Assembly: GCA_018064545.1 (NCBI GenBank)
Contig: JAGHUY010000037.1
Coordinates: 1 to 8,735, forward strand
Direction of reading: 5' to 3'
Source: Candidatus Apopatosoma intestinale
Lineage (GTDB): Bacteria > Bacillota > Clostridia > Oscillospirales > CAG-272
Length of the DNA stretch: 8,735 bases
The position numbers and the translations under genes are program-made. Below the pieces are notes generated by a model. That model did no database searches. It was not told where the DNA came from and worked only from the letters and a program-made list of their open reading frames with translations. Positions 6,089-8,735 of this stretch are shown here, piece by piece. The stretch's first letter is position 1; each line of letters opens with the position of its first letter.

Positions 6089-7035
6089 GCTTTTCTCTCC
6101 TTTCGTGCGCCGGTCGGCTTCGGATAGGTGAGTTTTTCAATCACGGGGGTGAGCAGGTTGGCGATCAGGATCGCGTAGGACATACCCTCGCCGGAACCGC
6201 TGAACGAGCGGATCGCGGCGGTGAGGAAGCCGACGCAGACGCCGAAGACGATCTGTCCCCAGAACGTCACGGGTGTCGTCGCGTAGTCGGAGGCCATGAA
6301 GACCGCCCCAACGAGAAGTCCGCCGCCCATCGCGTGGATGGCGAGGAGTTTCAGCGTCACGGGGTCGCCCTGCAAGAAACTGAACAAGGCCACGAACGCC
6401 ACGGTGGACAGGATGACCGTCACGGGAGCACGCGGGCTGATGATCTTACGGATAAAGAGATAGAGTGCGCCGATCAGAATGGCGACAGCCGAAGTCTCGC
6501 CGATCGTGCCGGAGTGCGTGCCGATCAGCATATCGAGAAGATCGACGGCCTCTTCCCCGCTCTCGGAAAGCACCTGGAACGGGGTCGCGGAGGACACGCC
6601 GTCCAGCGTCGGATAGTCCGTCATGATGCGGGAGAATGAGATGAGTAAGAAGCACCGGGCGGCCAGCGCCGGGTTCATGAAGTTCTGACCGATGCCGCCG
6701 AACAGCATTTTGACGACGAGAATGGCGAACACGCCGCCGAACAGCGGGATCCACCACGGGGCGGTCGCATAGAGGTTGACCGCGAGGATCAGACCCGTGA
6801 CGACCGCGGACAGATCGCCCACGGTGACGGGCAGTTTCATCAGTTTTTCATATGTAAATTCGGTGAGGACGCAGGAGGCGACCGAAATCGCCGTGATCAG
6901 CGCGGCACGCCAGCCGAATACGTAGAATCCCATGCCGAGCGCCGGGATCAGCGCGATGATCACGTCCCGCATGATGCTCGCCGTCGTCTCACGGGAGCGG
7001 ATGTGCGGAGAGATCGAGACGTTCCATAAACTCAT
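6085..7035 (-). CDS. rnfD: Rnf complex subunit RnfD (integral membrane flavoprotein)
   Basis: RnfD is the large membrane subunit, related to NqrB, thought to couple electron flow to Na+ or H+ transport. The 316-residue protein has about nine or ten hydrophobic helices. Conserved segments are GGIGQNFMNPA (113-123), the FMN attachment motif DGVSSATPF (145-153, T151 the likely site) and MASDYATTP (247-255). The frame stays open upstream to 7155, but the ATG at 7035 gives the usual family start (MSLWNVSISPHIRS) and overlaps the rnfC stop as ATGA; the upstream part lies inside rnfC and reads as an arginine/histidine-rich shadow. Whether the pumped ion is Na+ or H+ cannot be told from this sequence. 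Confidence 0.96.
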   Translation of the reverse strand: MSLWNVSISPHIRSRETTASIMRDVIIALIPALGMGFYVFGWRAALITAISVASCVLTEFTYEKLMKLPVTVGDLSAVVTGLILAVNLYATAPWWIPLFGGVFAILVVKMLFGGIGQNFMNPALAARCFLLISFSRIMTDYPTLDGVSSATPFQVLSESGEEAVDLLDMLIGTHSGTIGETSAVAILIGALYLFIRKIISPRAPVTVILSTVAFVALFSFLQGDPVTLKLLAIHAMGGGLLVGAVFMASDYATTPVTFWGQIVFGVCVGFLTAAIRSFSGSGEGMSYAILIANLLTPVIEKLTYPKPTGARKERKA

Positions 7036-8369
7036 GATTTTTTCACCGTCGCTTTCTTCTTTTCCGCGAGAACTTGGTTCTTCGTCGCGGTGATGGAGGG
7101 AGACAGCCGCCGTTTGGCGGGGCAGACGTAGGTGCAACAGCCGCAACCGATGCACTCTAAGCCGTTCATGCGCTCAAATTCCGCGAGGTCGCCGGCGTCG
7201 GCGGCGTTTTTGAGTTTGATCGGCATCAGATGTTCGGGGCAGACCGAGAGGCACTTGCCGCACCGGATGCATTCCTCCGGCGCGTAGATACCCATCTGCT
7301 CTTTCGCCATGGCGAGGATGCAGGAGGTGGTCTTCGTAACGGGCAGATCGGTCACATAGACCGCCGCGCCCATCATCGGACCGCCGAAGATGACTTTGGT
7401 CGGCTCTTCGCGGTAGCCGCCGGCCGCCTCGATCAAGGCGTTTACGTTCGTCCCGATCGGCACTTCAAAATTGGAGGGGTTTGTGATCGCGTCGCCCGTC
7501 ACCGTCACGACACGGGGCAGCAGGGGACGCTGATAGCAGACCGCCTCGGCAATGGCGATGACCGTCGAGAAGTTGCAGACGACGCAACCCGCGTCGGCGG
7601 GAAGCATTTTCGCGTTGATCTTCCGCCCGGTGACAGCCCGGATCAGCGAGCGTTCGCCGCCCTGCGGATATTTCTTTTTGAGCGTCTGGACGGTGATGCG
7701 TTTCCCACCCGCCAGCACGGTTTCGAGAGCCTTGATACCCGCCGGCTTGTTGTTCTCGATGCCGAACACGCCGACCGCGTCCGGGAACAGGCGCAGAAGC
7801 ACTTTCATGCCGAGGACGGCCAGTTCCGTTTTTTCCAGCATCAGTCGGTAGTCGCAGGTGATATACGGTTCACACTCCGCGCCGTTTACAAGGACGTAGT
7901 CGATGCGAAGCCCCTCGCGCACGGTCAGTTTGACGTGCGTCGGGAAACCCGCGCCGCCCATGCCGACGATACCGGCGTCTTTAATTGCGGCGATGATCTC
8001 TTCTTTCGTCATCGTCGTGTAGTCGCGCTCTTCCCCGTAACCCGGAACGGTCTCATAGAGCCCGTCGTTTTCGACCGTCACGGCCATCGCACTGTCTCCG
8101 TTCTGACAGAGATGCGGTGCCACGGCCTTGACCGTGCCGGAAACGGAAGCGAGAATATTTGCGGACACAAAGCCGCCCGCCGTCGCGATCGTCTGTCCCG
8201 CAAGGACCCGGTCGCCGACAGCCACCGAGGGAACGGCCGGCGCGCCGATATGCTGATTCATCAGATAGACCAGTTCCGTTCCCGGATCGACTTTCGTGAT
8301 CGCGGCTCCGGCGGCAAGCGATTTTCCGTCGTGCGGATGAATCCCGCCGCGAAAGGTCTTACATGCCAT
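7032..8369 (-). CDS. rnfC: Rnf complex subunit RnfC (NADH/FMN-binding, iron-sulfur)
   Basis: RnfC is the peripheral cytoplasmic subunit where NAD+ is reduced (or NADH oxidised). It is related to the NuoF subunit of complex I. The 445-residue protein starts with the family hallmark FRGGIHPHDGK (6-16), then a flavin/nucleotide-binding segment GIVGMGGAGFPTH (133-145), NGAECEPYIT (162-171) and KYPQGGER (233-240). An SLBB-like region follows, then two ferredoxin motifs: C367/C370/C373 with C377, and C406/C409/C412 with C416. The short lysine-rich C-terminus lacks the long repetitive tail of enterobacterial RsxC. The ATG at 8369 has a perfect AGGAGG 7 nt upstream. It is the first gene of the operon, directly behind the promoter, and overlaps rnfD by 4 bp. 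Confidence 0.97.
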   Translation of the reverse strand: MACKTFRGGIHPHDGKSLAAGAAITKVDPGTELVYLMNQHIGAPAVPSVAVGDRVLAGQTIATAGGFVSANILASVSGTVKAVAPHLCQNGDSAMAVTVENDGLYETVPGYGEERDYTTMTKEEIIAAIKDAGIVGMGGAGFPTHVKLTVREGLRIDYVLVNGAECEPYITCDYRLMLEKTELAVLGMKVLLRLFPDAVGVFGIENNKPAGIKALETVLAGGKRITVQTLKKKYPQGGERSLIRAVTGRKINAKMLPADAGCVVCNFSTVIAIAEAVCYQRPLLPRVVTVTGDAITNPSNFEVPIGTNVNALIEAAGGYREEPTKVIFGGPMMGAAVYVTDLPVTKTTSCILAMAKEQMGIYAPEECIRCGKCLSVCPEHLMPIKLKNAADAGDLAEFERMNGLECIGCGCCTYVCPAKRRLSPSITATKNQVLAEKKKATVKKS

Positions 8370-8376
8370 CTTGTTT

Positions 8377-8382
8377 CCTCCT
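8377..8382 (-). promoter_or_regulatory. Ribosome binding site of rnfC
   Basis: On the minus strand this reads AGGAGG, a full match to the Shine-Dalgarno consensus, 7 nt before the ATG at 8369. It fixes the rnfC start and suggests efficient translation of the first gene of the operon. Confidence 0.9.
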
Positions 8383-8400
8383 GTATCTCAAAACGAAATG

Positions 8401-8416
8401 AGGGTAACATTACCCT
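8401..8416. promoter_or_regulatory. Candidate operator: 16-bp palindrome in the rnf leader
   Basis: AGGGTAACATTACCCT is a perfect inverted repeat (7-bp arms AGGGTAA/TTACCCT around CA). It lies about 8-24 bp downstream of the predicted transcription start and 19 bp or more before the ribosome site. Position and symmetry fit a dimeric repressor site; I do not recognise the regulator. It is not an obvious Rex, Fur or Fnr site. As RNA it could also form a small hairpin, but with a 2-nt centre this would be weak. Confidence 0.5.
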
Positions 8417-8430
8417 GTTATATTGATTCT

Positions 8431-8459
8431 ATTCTAACATATCCGTACTATGATTGCAA
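8431..8459 (-). promoter_or_regulatory. Predicted sigma-A (sigma-70-type) promoter of the rnf operon
   Basis: On the minus strand, TTGCAA (8459-8454) is followed after exactly 17 bp by TAGAAT (8436-8431), preceded by TGT, which makes an extended -10 (TGnTAGAAT). That is 4/6 and 5/6 to consensus with optimal spacing. Transcription should begin near 8424, giving a leader of roughly 55 nt before rnfC. AT-rich sequence lies upstream (8461-8527). This is a prediction from sequence only. Confidence 0.75.
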
Positions 8460-8527
8460 GAATTAAACTCTAAATGGCCGTTCGGCACAATCACCAAATT
8501 TTTTCGATTTTTTTCGGTAAATAAAGC

Positions 8528-8554
8528 AAAAAGCCGCGATTTCTCGCGGCTTTT
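8528..8554. terminator. Rho-independent, probably bidirectional terminator
   Basis: GCCGCGA (8533-8539) and TCGCGGC (8544-8550) form a perfect 7-bp GC-rich stem with a TTTC loop, flanked by A-run and T-run (AAAAA before, TTTT after), so it can work in both directions. Lying upstream of the rnf promoter, it likely ends transcription coming from beyond the right edge and isolates the rnf operon. Confidence 0.8.
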
Positions 8555-8735
8555 CTCAGTTTGCTGACAAAGGAATCGGTACTGTCAAAACAGACAAAAG
8601 TTTTCCCCGGGCTTTTTCAAAAGCCCGCGCTGATGGAGCGCGCGTGCGCTCCTCGCCGCCCGCAGGCGGCGAAATCCCCCACCGGCACTCTCTTTTTGAT
8701 AACTTTTTCTCTCGTGCCTTCTCATGCGAGAGAAA
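8555..8735. repeat. Gene-free stretch with a cluster of four perfect inverted repeats
   Basis: No coding region is seen here. The stretch holds hairpins with arms 8608-8616/8619-8627 (CGGGCTTTT/AAAAGCCCG), 8635-8641/8646-8652 (GGAGCGC/GCGCTCC), 8653-8660/8665-8672 (TCGCCGCC/GGCGGCGA) and 8706-8714/8727-8735 (TTTCTCTCG/CGAGAGAAA, possibly continuing past the edge). An outer pair, AAAAGTT at 8596-8602 and AACTTTT at 8701-8707, encloses the first three, although it shares two bases with the last. This may be a multi-branched structured RNA, a dispersed palindromic repeat, or the end of a neighbouring locus. Confidence 0.55.

Noticed and set aside
7036..7155. N-terminal extension of rnfD
   Set aside because: It lies within the ferredoxin-domain codons of rnfC and reads as His/Arg-rich sequence; the ATG at 7035 with ATGA overlap fits the family.
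8401..8416. Palindrome as a riboswitch or Rex box
   Set aside because: The leader is only about 55 nt, too short for known flavin riboswitches, and the sequence does not match the Rex consensus I know (TTGTGAA-N6-TTCACAA). Kept only as an unassigned candidate operator.
7230..8426. Long plus-strand open frame opposite rnfC (398 codons)
   Set aside because: Antisense shadow of rnfC in GC-rich DNA. The product is rich in Arg, His and Asp with no motif, and it runs through the rnf promoter.
8596..8735. Hairpin cluster as a CRISPR array or tRNA
   Set aside because: The stems differ from each other, with no regular repeat-spacer pattern, and no tRNA arms or TTCGA-type loop can be found.

Overview
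The window is one minus-strand gene cluster. It encodes a complete Rnf complex (rnfC-D-G-E-A-B), the membrane-bound, ion-translocating ferredoxin:NAD+ oxidoreductase. Behind it lie apbE (the flavin transferase that loads FMN onto Rnf subunits), a small membrane-anchored NusG-domain-II protein, a Gx-transporter-family membrane protein, and the first 416 codons of a GH127/DUF1680-type glycoside hydrolase that runs off the left edge. The order rnfCDGEAB, the single-helix RnfB with four ferredoxin-type cluster motifs, the strong AGGAGG ribosome sites and the lipoprotein-type ApbE all suggest an anaerobic, fairly GC-rich member of the Clostridia (Bacillota), probably an uncultured gut-type lineage. 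The genus cannot be read from the sequence.

Layout, in transcription order from right to left. Positions 8371-8735 hold no gene: there is a run of hairpins at the edge (8596-8735), a strong bidirectional-type terminator (8528-8554), a sigma-A-type promoter (8431-8459) and a 16-bp palindrome just downstream of the expected start point (8401-8416), which is a candidate operator. Next come rnfC, rnfD, rnfG, rnfE, rnfA and rnfB (8369 to 3390), tightly packed with three ATGA stop/start overlaps. A gap of about 275 bp (3116-3389) contains two terminator-like hairpins, further inverted repeats and a pair of 15-bp direct repeats. Then come apbE, the NusG-II gene, the Gx transporter gene and the hydrolase gene, again abutting or overlapping.

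How the genes work together: RnfB and RnfC carry the soluble-side iron-sulfur clusters and the NADH/FMN site, RnfD and RnfG carry covalent FMN, and RnfA and RnfE form the paired membrane core. ApbE would flavinylate the SSAT motifs seen in RnfD and RnfG. The NusG-II and Gx proteins are known companions of Rnf/ApbE loci, but their role is not settled. The hydrolase is not an expected Rnf partner; its start codon overlaps the transporter gene, so it is probably co-translated with this tail.

No clearly new system is visible. The points most worth a second look are the cysteine-rich tail of RnfE, the attached GH127-like hydrolase, the palindrome at the rnf promoter, the tandem repeats before apbE, and the hairpin clusters in both non-coding stretches.
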